A stretch of 49,166 bases of DNA from FEN-1297 sp964498065 (GTDB lineage Bacteria > Bacteroidota > Ignavibacteria > Ignavibacteriales > Ignavibacteriaceae). The notes below the pieces were generated by a model that was given only the letters and a program-made list of their open reading frames with translations, made no database searches and was not told the origin of the DNA. Shown one piece after another: positions 26,410-35,094 of the stretch (its first letter is position 1; each line of letters opens with the position of its first letter). The position numbers and the translations under genes are program-made. The stretch lies in the NCBI GenBank assembly GCA_964498065.1, contig CAZCFZ010000025.1, positions 1 through 49,166 of the forward strand. The letters run 5' to 3'.

Positions 26410-28365
26410 TTGGAAATGCGCAAAAGTTTACGTAAACGGCTGCTGATATTAGGTTCATTAATTTTTGGTATAATAGCCTTGCTTGTCTTCTTTTTCCTAT
26501 CCAAACAATTCAGCGAAAATGAACAATTACAGCTTAGTAAAACTTCCGATTTGGCGTACTGGGGAATAACAAGCGAATTAAATAATCCTTCAAAAAATAC
26601 AACTTCTTCATACAAAAATTATTTAATATCCAAGCAGGTAATGTATTACATCATAAGTGATACTTCAGGCAAAATATTAGAAAGTTATAATCCCAAGATT
26701 GCAATAAAAAATCAATACAGTCTGGTAGGGAAAAAAAGACTATCCAACGATAAAGTTTATAAAAACGAATATACCTTTTATTCAGACAAAGGCGAATATA
26801 GAAAACTTTATTTGGGTATTTCTCTTGAAAGCTATAAAAAAACCGCTTACCGAAATTTTGTTTTTTTTACGGCATTAAGCATATTGGTTTTTCTCACCGG
26901 GACCTGGTTCAATCTATACATTATAAATTTACTCGTTTCACCGGTTAAAAAAATTACCAGGATTATTAGAGACAGTGATGAAAATAATTTACCTGCCAGA
27001 ATAGATACTAAAAGATCGGATGAAGTAGGACATTTAATCACTTCATACAATTATTTGATAGGCAAGTTAAAAGCAAGCCAACAGGAAATTAATAATCTAA
27101 GTCATAAACTGAATACTATTTTCAAAGATAAAATCGGTGAATTAAACTTAGAAATAAATCAGAGAAGTCTGGCTGAAAAAGCACTAAAACAGAGTGAGGA
27201 ACAATTTAGATTGTTGGTTGACTCAGCCCCGGTAGGAATGGTATTAACTTCGCCCGCCAGCATTATAGTAAAGGTTAATAAGGCCTTCTGCGATATTTTA
27301 GGATATACAGAAGAAGAATTAATAAATAAGCCTATTTCTAAAATAAGTCATAAAGATGATTGGGCAAGAGAGCAATTCTTCATTCAAAAACTATTAAATG
27401 AAAATTCCGAATCACCGAATATTGAAACCGATTATAATCCAGAAGATTGGGAGACAAAATTAATAGAAAGTTCAAAAAGTTTAAGTGAGGATTTAGCCGA
27501 TATTAATTTCGAAAAAAGATTTATTCGTGCTGATGGAGAAATAGTTTATACGATATACAAATCAATTCTTTTGAGAGATATTAAAAACCGGCCCATCAAT
27601 TTTGTTAATCAGGTTATAGACATAACAATAAGAAAAAACGTCGAAAGGGAATTGATTAAGGCAAAGGATAAGGCTGAGGAATCGGACAGATTGAAAAGTG
27701 CTTTCCTTGCACAAATGTCTCATGAAATCAGAACCCCATTAAATGTTATCTTAAACATGACGCCGCTTTTGGAAAGCGAGTTCGAATCCAAGCAAGATGA
27801 AGAGTTGAATATACTTTTGGATTCCATGAATAGTGCCGGTAAAAGACTTCAGAGAACTATAGATTTAATACTTAATATGTCTGCTATACAAAGCGGAAAC
27901 TACAAGCCTGAATTCGAAATTATTGATGTAATAAACGAAATTGAAAAAATGATGCGGGAATTCAAGGTTCAGTGCGAAGAAAAAGGTATTAAGCTGAAAT
28001 TAATTCTCGATACTTCGGAATCAAAGGTATTGGCGGATGAATATACATTTGGCCAGATATTTCAAAACCTAATTAATAATGCAATTAAATATACTAGAGA
28101 AGGTCATGTTGAAATAAATATATTTGACGGGGAGAATAAACTTAATATTGCGATAAAAGATACCGGAATAGGCATATCTAATCAATATTTAAATAAAATA
28201 TTTGTACCTTTTTCTCAAGAAGATATCGGACAAAAGAGAGAATTTGAAGGTAACGGACTTGGGCTGGCTCTGGTAAAAAAATATGTAGATCTGAATAAAG
28301 CTCAAATTAAGGTGGAAAGTACGAAAGGCGTCGGTTCAACTTTTACGGTAACATTTAATAGGTAA
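26410..28365 (+). CDS. PAS-domain sensor histidine kinase
   Basis: A 651-residue inner-membrane kinase. Two membrane helices (about 11-31 and 149-175) flank a periplasmic sensor of roughly 115 residues. A HAMP domain (about 172-225) and a coiled segment follow, then a PAS domain (about 263-410) with an unusual acidic insertion at about 328-366. HisKA has H438 in QMSHEIRTP, and the C-terminal HATPase domain shows NNAIKY, DTGIGIS and GNGLGLAL. It autophosphorylates and would pass phosphate to a response regulator, but none is encoded nearby, so it is an orphan. The frame can start at TTG 26410, but the ATG at 26416 is a more likely start. No strong ribosome binding site is visible. Confidence 0.93.
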   Translation: MEMRKSLRKRLLILGSLIFGIIALLVFFFLSKQFSENEQLQLSKTSDLAYWGITSELNNPSKNTTSSYKNYLISKQVMYYIISDTSGKILESYNPKIAIKNQYSLVGKKRLSNDKVYKNEYTFYSDKGEYRKLYLGISLESYKKTAYRNFVFFTALSILVFLTGTWFNLYIINLLVSPVKKITRIIRDSDENNLPARIDTKRSDEVGHLITSYNYLIGKLKASQQEINNLSHKLNTIFKDKIGELNLEINQRSLAEKALKQSEEQFRLLVDSAPVGMVLTSPASIIVKVNKAFCDILGYTEEELINKPISKISHKDDWAREQFFIQKLLNENSESPNIETDYNPEDWETKLIESSKSLSEDLADINFEKRFIRADGEIVYTIYKSILLRDIKNRPINFVNQVIDITIRKNVERELIKAKDKAEESDRLKSAFLAQMSHEIRTPLNVILNMTPLLESEFESKQDEELNILLDSMNSAGKRLQRTIDLILNMSAIQSGNYKPEFEIIDVINEIEKMMREFKVQCEEKGIKLKLILDTSESKVLADEYTFGQIFQNLINNAIKYTREGHVEINIFDGENKLNIAIKDTGIGISNQYLNKIFVPFSQEDIGQKREFEGNGLGLALVKKYVDLNKAQIKVESTKGVGSTFTVTFNR

Positions 28366-28751
28366 AAATTATTATCTATATGAATTTTGAGGTCCTTCAA
28401 CTAATATTATCAAATTTATTGTTAAATTTTTCTAATTTGATTTTTCAATTTTATTCGTGTATATGAAAATACCTTACAGCATAAAATTCAATTAAATTTG
28501 CTGCAATAATGATTTAAAATGCTATAATTATTTAGATAAAAAAGCTGTTGCAACAATAATCATGTATGTCAAATAATTTCTTGTTTATTGGAAAATAACA
28601 AGGGATTCTTCTCATGCTTGCGAATTAGCAACAAATTATTTTTTATAAATTACATTATCTGATAAAAAAGATATGGTATATATATTGTAATTCAAAGCCG
28701 GGGAAGGATTCGGATTTACTTTTTGGATAAAATTAATGTTTGGAGGTTGAA
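28366..28751. other. Intergenic region before a small membrane gene
   Basis: AT-rich and without a recognisable gene. TGTTGCAACA (about 28545-28554) is a short perfect palindrome that could be a protein-binding site. A GGAGG ribosome binding site at 28742-28746 belongs to the small gene that follows. Confidence 0.35.
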
Positions 28752-28883
28752 ATGTTTTGGCTAAAGATTAAACAGTTCTTTGTTGACTATGATATGGTTT
28801 TATTTATGCTATTGATTACAGTGGGCTGGGTGGTATTATATATCTTTTTTATTTTAATCTCAATGATATTCTTTTCATTGTAA
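28752..28883 (+). CDS. Small membrane protein, 43 residues
   Basis: A 44-codon frame (ATG 28752, TAA 28881-28883) preceded by GGAGG five bases upstream. The product begins MFWLKIKQFFVDYDM and continues as one long hydrophobic helix (VLFMLLITVGWVVLYIFFI, ending in LISMIFFSL). That is a typical bacterial single-span small protein with basic residues inside. No family is recognised. The good ribosome binding site and the basic-then-hydrophobic composition argue for a real gene. It lies about 390 bases after the orphan histidine kinase and could be a small regulator of membrane signalling. That role is speculative. Confidence 0.55.
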   Translation: MFWLKIKQFFVDYDMVLFMLLITVGWVVLYIFFILISMIFFSL

Positions 28884-29082
28884 TTTGAAAATATATTGCA
28901 TCTCTTGATTTTTTATAAAACAATCCAAGGATTTAATATTTTTAATTTTACTATACTAATCTATTTAATTTAAAGTTTTATCATATAATATGTGAGTGTC
29001 TTTCATATAGCTTTCAATTTTCCTGCCGCAAATTCCTTAAATTCCTATTAATAATTTTATGGTTTAGTTTAGTTTGAATTAA

Positions 29083-29123
29083 TTAAAAAAAGAAAGCCCA
29101 TTGATCGGGCGACCAAGGGCTTT
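29083..29123 (-). terminator. Minus-strand intrinsic terminator
   Basis: AAAGCCC (29093-29099) pairs with GGGCTTT (29117-29123). Read on the minus strand the hairpin is followed by CTTTTTTTAATT, a good terminator. It lies about 250 bases past the end of the STAS gene, implying a long 3' untranslated region or a separate short RNA. An alternative pairing of GCCC (29096-29099) with GGGC (29107-29110) is possible. Confidence 0.7.
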
Positions 29124-29168
29124 AACTCTTTATATTCAAAAGGCAGGGGAGAACCTTTTGAAAGAGTT
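29124..29168. ncRNA. Strong stem-loop next to the terminator (candidate RNA element)
   Basis: AACTCTTT (29124-29131) pairs with AAAGAGTT (29161-29168), and inside it CAAAAGG (29137-29143) pairs with CCTTTTG (29154-29160). Together they give a stem of 15 pairs with a five-base bulge on one side and a purine-rich loop (CAGGGGAGAA). It directly adjoins the minus-strand terminator hairpin. On the minus strand it could form the body of a short RNA or the 3' end of the STAS message. No known RNA family is recognised. The remaining gap up to 29368 shows nothing else. Confidence 0.4.
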
Positions 29169-29368
29169 GTTGCTAATATAAAGTTTACAAATCTTTTTTG
29201 CAAAAATTCTCACTATAATTTGGTTAAAAAGGAAATAACAATGAGATAAATCACTTAACGCACATTAATTTTATGAAACTACCGGTTGAAAATATTAAAC
29301 GATAAATAAATGAATTTCTAAATCAATTAAATGGTTATGGTTAAAATTTATTTCCGATTACAAAATTA

Positions 29369-29716
29369 TTATTGATTTATTTTAAAACTTTTAACGGCTT
29401 CATCAATTGTTTTATGACTTTCAAAAATATTATTTAGTTTTGTAATTGCTAAAACTCCTTTAACTTTTTCAGATAGGTTTGCAAGTTTAAGATTTCCGCC
29501 GCCGTTCTTCATAGTGGTATAACCGCTGATTAAAATACCTATACCTGAACTATTTACAAATTTTACGTTGGAAAGATCAACCACAACATGATTTTTTTTC
29601 TCATCAAGAAACTTGTGCAATAAACCGTTTAGCTCAAAGGCATCAGGGCCGCCCATCAAATCACCTTTTAGTTCAATGATAGCTGCTCCATATTTTTCAT
29701 AATGTTTAATTTTCAT
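29369..29716 (-). CDS. STAS-domain anti-sigma factor antagonist-like protein
   Basis: A 115-residue single-domain STAS protein of the SpoIIAA/RsbV type. Such proteins bind anti-sigma kinases in their unphosphorylated form and so free a sigma factor or drive another partner switch. The conserved phosphorylation region reads VVVDLSNVKFVNSSGIGIL, with S57 as the likely phosphosite. Length and topology are standard. AAGGGAG lies at good spacing before the ATG. No anti-sigma kinase or PP2C phosphatase gene is adjacent, so its partner is encoded elsewhere. It is monocistronic, with a hairpin terminator some 250 bases downstream. Confidence 0.9.
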   Translation of the reverse strand: MKIKHYEKYGAAIIELKGDLMGGPDAFELNGLLHKFLDEKKNHVVVDLSNVKFVNSSGIGILISGYTTMKNGGGNLKLANLSEKVKGVLAITKLNNIFESHKTIDEAVKSFKINQ

Positions 29717-30036
29717 GATATCTCCCTTTGCATTTTTATAAAAGAATAGAAACCCGGGCTCTTAATTAAAATAAAATTTTTAAAATGATATTTCGATTAT
29801 AAAGCATTAAAATTATAATAAGACCAGATCAAAAACAGATGGAAAGAATTTTAATTCTGACAAAAAGTAATAACATTAATTTATAAAATCAATCAAAATA
29901 ATTTTTTTATGAAAATTTTGGAACTCGTATCCCCGGCTTTTTTAGATGCAGTATTTCAATAAGAATAAATATAAAAACTAAATTAAATTCGCTGGAATTT
30001 ATTTGGATTAGCTATCTCGGGAAAGAAATTTTATTT
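29717..30036. other. Intergenic region between STAS and carbamate kinase genes
   Basis: About 320 AT-rich bases, which must hold the STAS promoter and the end of the xdh/carbamate kinase transcript. I see no convincing gene, repeat or strong hairpin. Confidence 0.35.
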
Positions 30037-31140
30037 TTAAGGAACTATTGTTGTCCCGGCATTGCCATTAATAGATTTATAATATAATTCGGTTTTGGTA
30101 ATAACGACTTTTTTACCGCCTCCTTTTATAAAATTGATTGCGGCTTTAATTTTAGGTCCCATGCTGCCGTCTGGGAAAACATTTTTACTATATAAGTCTG
30201 TTATTTCTTTTAAACTTACTTTTCTTATATCTTTTTGATCGGGCTTTTGGTAATTCAGCTTAGCACCGTCAACGTCGGTAAATATATATAATTCTGCCTC
30301 CAATTCTTCGTTTTTTTTCTTCGCTTTTTCAATTAACATAGTTCCAAGCAAACTAGATGCTAAATCTTTATCTACCACTGCTTCTACACCTGTGTAAATA
30401 TCAAGCGGTTTTTGATTCGGAATAAATTTTCTTTTATACAAAATATCATAATTACATTTATAAATTTCTACCTCATTAACAATTTCAGGAGATACTTTCT
30501 TAACGGGAATTCCGCCTCCTCCTACAGCAATTGGAATTATGCCTGACCTTATATTAGCATCGATAATATCAATTTCAAGAATATCTATTGGTTCGGGAGA
30601 CGGAACAACCCACCGCCAAAGTTCTTCACCTTTTTCATCCTTTTTATAGAACTTCATCAAATGTTTTTCTTCTTCTTGAATTTTGTCAGCTTCTTCTTTT
30701 TTATAAGACGGGCCAATAAATTTTGTGGGGTTGTTAAAATCGTCGTCATTTTGATCGACTAAAATTCTGGTAATTGTTTCGGCTACAATTCTATCTATCC
30801 CGATAATGCGCAGGGAATTTGTCAATTGTGCAAGCATATATCCCATTGCACCTTGAGTATCGGCATCACATACATCTAAGGGTAAAGAATGCAGTATTGG
30901 TCTGGAATATTCGGCTCTCAGAATAATATTTCCAACCTGCGGCCCGTTCCCATGTGTTAAGATATAATAATCATCCGGATTATCTTTTATAATTCTTGCA
31001 AGTAACTCGCAGGTTTCCGAAGTCCTTTTCCACTGTTCCGGTAAATCCGGTATTTTAATTTTACCTGTTTCGGGATCAACATGTCCTGTAGGTGATACCT
31101 CATTACCACCAAGAGCAAATATTCTTAGTCTTTTTTTCAT
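30037..31140 (-). CDS. Carbamate kinase (YqeA/ArcC family)
   Basis: A 367-residue amino-acid-kinase-fold enzyme that converts carbamoyl phosphate and ADP to carbamate and ATP. Family landmarks include the N-terminal ALGGNEVSP, THGNGPQVGN (substrate loop), LDVCDADTQGAMGYML and PIAVGGGGIPV in the middle. EAVVDKDLASSLLG and FTDVDGAKLNY stand in the nucleotide part, and FPDGSMGPKIKAA near the end. It is about 50 residues longer than the usual 310, mainly from an insertion rich in Lys and Glu in the middle (around residues 145-170). It follows xdhB by 86 bases on the same strand. Together with the carbamoyltransferase encoded at 42894, it would recover ATP from the ureido groups of purines. E. coli yqeA occupies the same kind of cluster. 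Confidence 0.92.
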   Translation of the reverse strand: MKKRLRIFALGGNEVSPTGHVDPETGKIKIPDLPEQWKRTSETCELLARIIKDNPDDYYILTHGNGPQVGNIILRAEYSRPILHSLPLDVCDADTQGAMGYMLAQLTNSLRIIGIDRIVAETITRILVDQNDDDFNNPTKFIGPSYKKEEADKIQEEEKHLMKFYKKDEKGEELWRWVVPSPEPIDILEIDIIDANIRSGIIPIAVGGGGIPVKKVSPEIVNEVEIYKCNYDILYKRKFIPNQKPLDIYTGVEAVVDKDLASSLLGTMLIEKAKKKNEELEAELYIFTDVDGAKLNYQKPDQKDIRKVSLKEITDLYSKNVFPDGSMGPKIKAAINFIKGGGKKVVITKTELYYKSINGNAGTTIVP

Positions 31141-31226
31141 AATCCTTTTAATTTGAAATTCGACTTTAAAGTCAAGATTATTATTTACAAAAATCTATAA
31201 GGACATAAATAGTTTATAATAGTAAT

Positions 31227-33509
31227 TTATGATGATATTGATGCAGGTTCTTTTATATTTGAATAAAGGGAAAGCAATATTTTTTCGGGTGTTAACGGAG
31301 CGGAAAAATTAAAATGTTTTTCCGGCCGAAATGCCTTCATTGCATTCAATAAAGCAAAAAATACTCCTATACCATACATTAGCGGAGGTTCGCCGATTGC
31401 TTTAGAATTAAATATACCCATTGGATTATAAGAATTTCCCAAAAAATTTATATCCATCTGTTTAGGTGTATAATTAATATCCGGTATTTTATATGTTGAT
31501 AATGCATCTGTTTGCAATTTACCTTTATTATCATAAATAACTTCTTCAATTGTCATCCATCCAATTCCCTGTACAATGGCTCCTTCCGCCTGTCCTTTAT
31601 CAATAACTGGACTGAATGATTTTCCAAAATCATGCATAATTTTTACATCACTAATTTCGTATTTTCCCAGCAAGCAGTCAAGTGTTACTTCAACTAAGCC
31701 TGTTCCGTACGAATAATAAGCAAATGCTTTACCTTTCGATTTTTCCTTATCGAAATGAATACCGGGGGTAGCATATTGAGCTTGTGCGGAAAGATTAGTT
31801 CTTTTTAAAAAAGCAGCAGAAATTAAATCTTTCCATGTTATTTCAGTTTTTATGCCTTTATAAAATATTCTTTCTTCTTTTAATGAAATTTTATCATGAT
31901 CTTCTACTTTCAACACTTCGGCAGCTATCTTTTCTAAACGATCAGCTAAGTTTTTGCAGGCAATTTCAGTAGCTTTCCCATTTAAATCTGCTGCACTGCT
32001 GGCTGCCGTAGGAGAAGAGTTGGCAGCTCTTGTAGTATTTGTGCTTTCAATCTTAACCTTATCAATAGATATTGAAAATATTTCAGCGGCCACCTGTCTT
32101 ATTTTCGTATTCACTCCTTGTCCCATTTCAACTGCTGCAGTACTTATTCCAACGCTGCTGTCGGAATAAATATGAACCAATGCGCTTGCCTGGTTCATAA
32201 ATGTATTGGTAAATGATATTCCGAAACAAACCGGCATTAAGGCAAATCCTTTTTTATAAATTTTATTTTCAAGATTAAATTCTTCAACTTTCTTTTTTTC
32301 TGACGTGATATCATATTTTTTATCAAGCGCATTCCAGCAAACTCTGGCGTGACTGTTTATTGCTTTTTGCCCATACGGAAATTGATCACCTTCATTTAAT
32401 AAATTTTTCTTTTGTATCTCGAAGGCATCAATTCCCATTTTTTCTGCGGCTTTATAAATTGCAGATTCAAAAACGAACATTGCCTGTGGTCCGCCGAATC
32501 CTCTAAAAGCCGTATTCGGCGGTAAGTTAGTCCGGCAGCATAATCCGGTTGCTTTTACATTAGGAACATAATAACTGTTGGTAGTATGAAAAAGGGTTCT
32601 ATCCAGTACTGCAGGAGAAAGATCTGCAGCAGCTCCGGCATTTTGATAGAATGTAACTTCGTATGCTAAAATTTTTCCGTCTTTTGTTAATCCCATTTTA
32701 AAATCAGATGAATAAGGATGACGCTTGCCGGTAATTCTCATATCTTCCTGTCTCGGCAAAATAATTTTAACCGGTTTTTTCAAATTGAATGCCGCAACCG
32801 AAGCAATTGCGGCCCATGCGTTTGCTTGATCTTCCTTTCCGCCGAATCCGCCGCCTAATCTTAAAACATCTACTTCAATTTTATTCATAGGCAAGCCTAT
32901 TACTTTTGATATTGTCCGCTGTACAGCAGTCGGTCCCTGGGTTGAAGAAAAAACCTTTAGTCCCCCTCCTTCGATAGGAATTGCAATTGCTCCTTGTGTT
33001 TCAAGGTAAAGATGTTCCTGGCCACCGGACTCCACTTGGCCTTCTACAATTACATCACATTGAGACCATGTATTTTCTATATTACCGCAAGAAAAAATTC
33101 GAGGTGGAAAAATCAATTCACCTTTATTAAAAGCTTCCCTAGGATCTGTTATAATAGGGAGATCTTCAATTTCAATTTTTATTTTTTTACGCGCTTTTTT
33201 AGCATTTCTCTGGTTGTCAGCAACAACAATTGCAACCGGTTCCCCGATAAATTTTACCTCATTGTCTGCAAGAAGTTCTTCATCTTGAATAATTCCGCCA
33301 ATTTGATTTTCACCCGGAATATCTTTCGATATAAATATTCCTTTAACACCTTCGGATTTCAAAGCTTTGGAAATATCTAAATTTTTTATTTTCCCGTGAG
33401 CAGATGGAGAATAAAATACCGCAATATGCAACAATCCTTCCGGTACAATTAAGTCATCTATAAATTGAGATTCTCCCCTAACGTGTTGAAATGAATCATA
33501 ATTATTCAT
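31227..33509 (-). CDS. xdhB: Xanthine dehydrogenase, molybdenum-binding subunit
   Basis: A 760-residue large subunit of a molybdenum hydroxylase, of about the length of Rhodobacter XdhB. It holds molybdopterin and oxidises or hydroxylates purines. The residues known from bovine and Rhodobacter xanthine dehydrogenase are all in place. Q164 (GGQEHLYLE) matches bovine Q767, E226 (GGGFGGKE) matches E802, R336 (NTAFRGFGG) matches R880 and catalytic E707 (SKAIGEPPL) matches E1261. The pair E226/R336 is the purine-binding signature, so the substrate should be hypoxanthine, xanthine or a related purine rather than CO or an aldehyde. The start overlaps the end of xdhA by four bases (ATGA), indicating translational coupling. 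Confidence 0.95.
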   Translation of the reverse strand: MNNYDSFQHVRGESQFIDDLIVPEGLLHIAVFYSPSAHGKIKNLDISKALKSEGVKGIFISKDIPGENQIGGIIQDEELLADNEVKFIGEPVAIVVADNQRNAKKARKKIKIEIEDLPIITDPREAFNKGELIFPPRIFSCGNIENTWSQCDVIVEGQVESGGQEHLYLETQGAIAIPIEGGGLKVFSSTQGPTAVQRTISKVIGLPMNKIEVDVLRLGGGFGGKEDQANAWAAIASVAAFNLKKPVKIILPRQEDMRITGKRHPYSSDFKMGLTKDGKILAYEVTFYQNAGAAADLSPAVLDRTLFHTTNSYYVPNVKATGLCCRTNLPPNTAFRGFGGPQAMFVFESAIYKAAEKMGIDAFEIQKKNLLNEGDQFPYGQKAINSHARVCWNALDKKYDITSEKKKVEEFNLENKIYKKGFALMPVCFGISFTNTFMNQASALVHIYSDSSVGISTAAVEMGQGVNTKIRQVAAEIFSISIDKVKIESTNTTRAANSSPTAASSAADLNGKATEIACKNLADRLEKIAAEVLKVEDHDKISLKEERIFYKGIKTEITWKDLISAAFLKRTNLSAQAQYATPGIHFDKEKSKGKAFAYYSYGTGLVEVTLDCLLGKYEISDVKIMHDFGKSFSPVIDKGQAEGAIVQGIGWMTIEEVIYDNKGKLQTDALSTYKIPDINYTPKQMDINFLGNSYNPMGIFNSKAIGEPPLMYGIGVFFALLNAMKAFRPEKHFNFSAPLTPEKILLSLYSNIKEPASISS

Positions 33510-34933
33510 ACCAATTCCTCCGCATTTATTATCTCAGGGAACATTTTTAGAAAATGTGAATAAAGGATCTGTCTTAATAATAAGCTTTTGTATTCCGCCG
33601 AACCTCGTACATCGCTAATTGGAGAAATTTCGGTTTGAGCAATTGAAGAAGCTGATAAAACATTTTCATTTGAAATTTCCTTCTCTTTGAGAAACGCAGC
33701 CGTTTTTTCCAACAGCATAGGAACTGGTGAAACTCCGCCGGCTGAAATTTTTATATCTTCTATTAGATTGTTATTAACAGTTAAAAATATTGCGGAATTT
33801 ACAGACGCTATATCAAGATTGGTTCTTCTCGATACTTTTTCAAAGTTAATATAAAATTTTTCTTTAGGTATGTTGAAGCTAATATATTCCAGTCTTTCAT
33901 CATTTTTTAATTCTATATTTTTATAACCTTTGTAAAAATCCTTTAACATTACTTCTCTCAATAAATTCTTATTCTTCAAATGCAACTTAGAGTTTAGAGT
34001 AAGGAAAAATATTGTAGAATCTCCGATCGGAGAGGCGTTTACAATATTTCCTCCGATAGTAGCGGAATTTCTTATTGGCAGTGAACCGAATAATCCAAAA
34101 TATTTTCCTATATCAGGGAAAATGTTTTTAAGGATGGGTGAGTCCTTAATATCGCTTATGGTTGCACTTGCATGTATAAAGCAAACATTGCCTTCATTCC
34201 AAATTACTTTATCCTTTTTATCTTTTTGAATAAAGGTTATATTATAATCCAAAATTTCATCAGGCTTTTGAACAAACAAATCTGTTCCGCCGGAAATAAT
34301 AACCGCTTTATTTTCCATTTCATCTTCAATATTATTTCCTTCGGATTCAAGAACTTTTAAACGATCATGAATTTGTAAAAAATATTCCGGCAGGATACTC
34401 TGACTAACTAAAAATCCCAGGGTGTTTTTATTATTTCCATTCTTTAATATGTCAATCGTATTTTGCGCAGCTCGTTTTATAGAGGCATAACCTGTACACC
34501 GGCAGATGTTGCCGTCCAATGAGGATATTAAATCCTCAATATTAAATTGATTTGCATTTAATAAATAACCGGTAATCGACATAATAAAGCCGGGAGTACA
34601 AAACCCGCATTGTGTCCCGCCTTCCTCTATAATAGAACTTTGTATGGGATTTAATTCTTTCAGGTTAAGTCCTTCTATTGTAACAATGTGCTTACCGTTA
34701 ATTTTTCCTAAAGGTAATAAGCAGGAATTAACGGATTTATATTTTAATTCACCGTTAATCAACTCACCGGCCAGGATTGTGCATGCGCCGCAGTCACCTT
34801 CCCGGCAGGCTTCTTTGGTACCGGTAAGGTGTAAATGTTTTCTTAAAAAATCTAAGACCGTTATAGCCGGATGTAACGAAGTAGTTACTAAATTCTCATT
34901 ACAAATAAATTTTATTGAGATGTCCAAATTCAT
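33506..34933 (-). CDS. xdhA: Xanthine dehydrogenase, FAD/2Fe-2S subunit
   Basis: A 475-residue subunit that passes electrons from the molybdenum site to FAD and then to NAD or another acceptor. An N-terminal plant-type 2Fe-2S domain has C43, C48, C51 and C71. A second 2Fe-2S domain has C109, C112, C144 and C146 (QCGFCTPG, NICRCTGYAS). The FAD domain (about 205-385) shows VIISGGTDLFV and IRNSATIGGNIVNASPIGD, followed by a C-terminal CO-dehydrogenase-flavoprotein-like domain. This fusion is the Rhodobacter XdhA arrangement, not the E. coli XdhD type. GGGGAG directly abuts the ATG at 34933. The TTG two codons later has better spacing and could be the real start. It is the first gene of the xdhA-xdhB-carbamate kinase transcript. 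Confidence 0.94.
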   Translation of the reverse strand: MNLDISIKFICNENLVTTSLHPAITVLDFLRKHLHLTGTKEACREGDCGACTILAGELINGELKYKSVNSCLLPLGKINGKHIVTIEGLNLKELNPIQSSIIEEGGTQCGFCTPGFIMSITGYLLNANQFNIEDLISSLDGNICRCTGYASIKRAAQNTIDILKNGNNKNTLGFLVSQSILPEYFLQIHDRLKVLESEGNNIEDEMENKAVIISGGTDLFVQKPDEILDYNITFIQKDKKDKVIWNEGNVCFIHASATISDIKDSPILKNIFPDIGKYFGLFGSLPIRNSATIGGNIVNASPIGDSTIFFLTLNSKLHLKNKNLLREVMLKDFYKGYKNIELKNDERLEYISFNIPKEKFYINFEKVSRRTNLDIASVNSAIFLTVNNNLIEDIKISAGGVSPVPMLLEKTAAFLKEKEISNENVLSASSIAQTEISPISDVRGSAEYKSLLLRQILYSHFLKMFPEIINAEELV

Positions 34934-35094
34934 CTCCCCGTAATTTTTATTTCTAAAATAAATTTAACTTTTTGAACTTTCAAGCAAAAGGTATTTATTA
35001 GGAAGTAATTTTTTTCATACTTATAAGATCTTGGAAAAAATAAATTTAAAATATTCATGTTCTAAAATAATCATTAAAACAATAAGGTTAGTAA

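Noticed and set aside
29949..30036. A structured RNA or riboswitch before the carbamate kinase stop or near the xdh genes
   Set aside because: No stable hairpin with a T-run or conserved loop was found by eye. A purine riboswitch was considered upstream of xdhA and ygeY but no recognisable core was seen.
32994..33380. Long plus-strand frames opposite xdhB, ygfK and other genes
   Set aside because: They lie wholly inside well-supported genes on the other strand, have low-complexity hydrophobic composition and lack ribosome binding sites.
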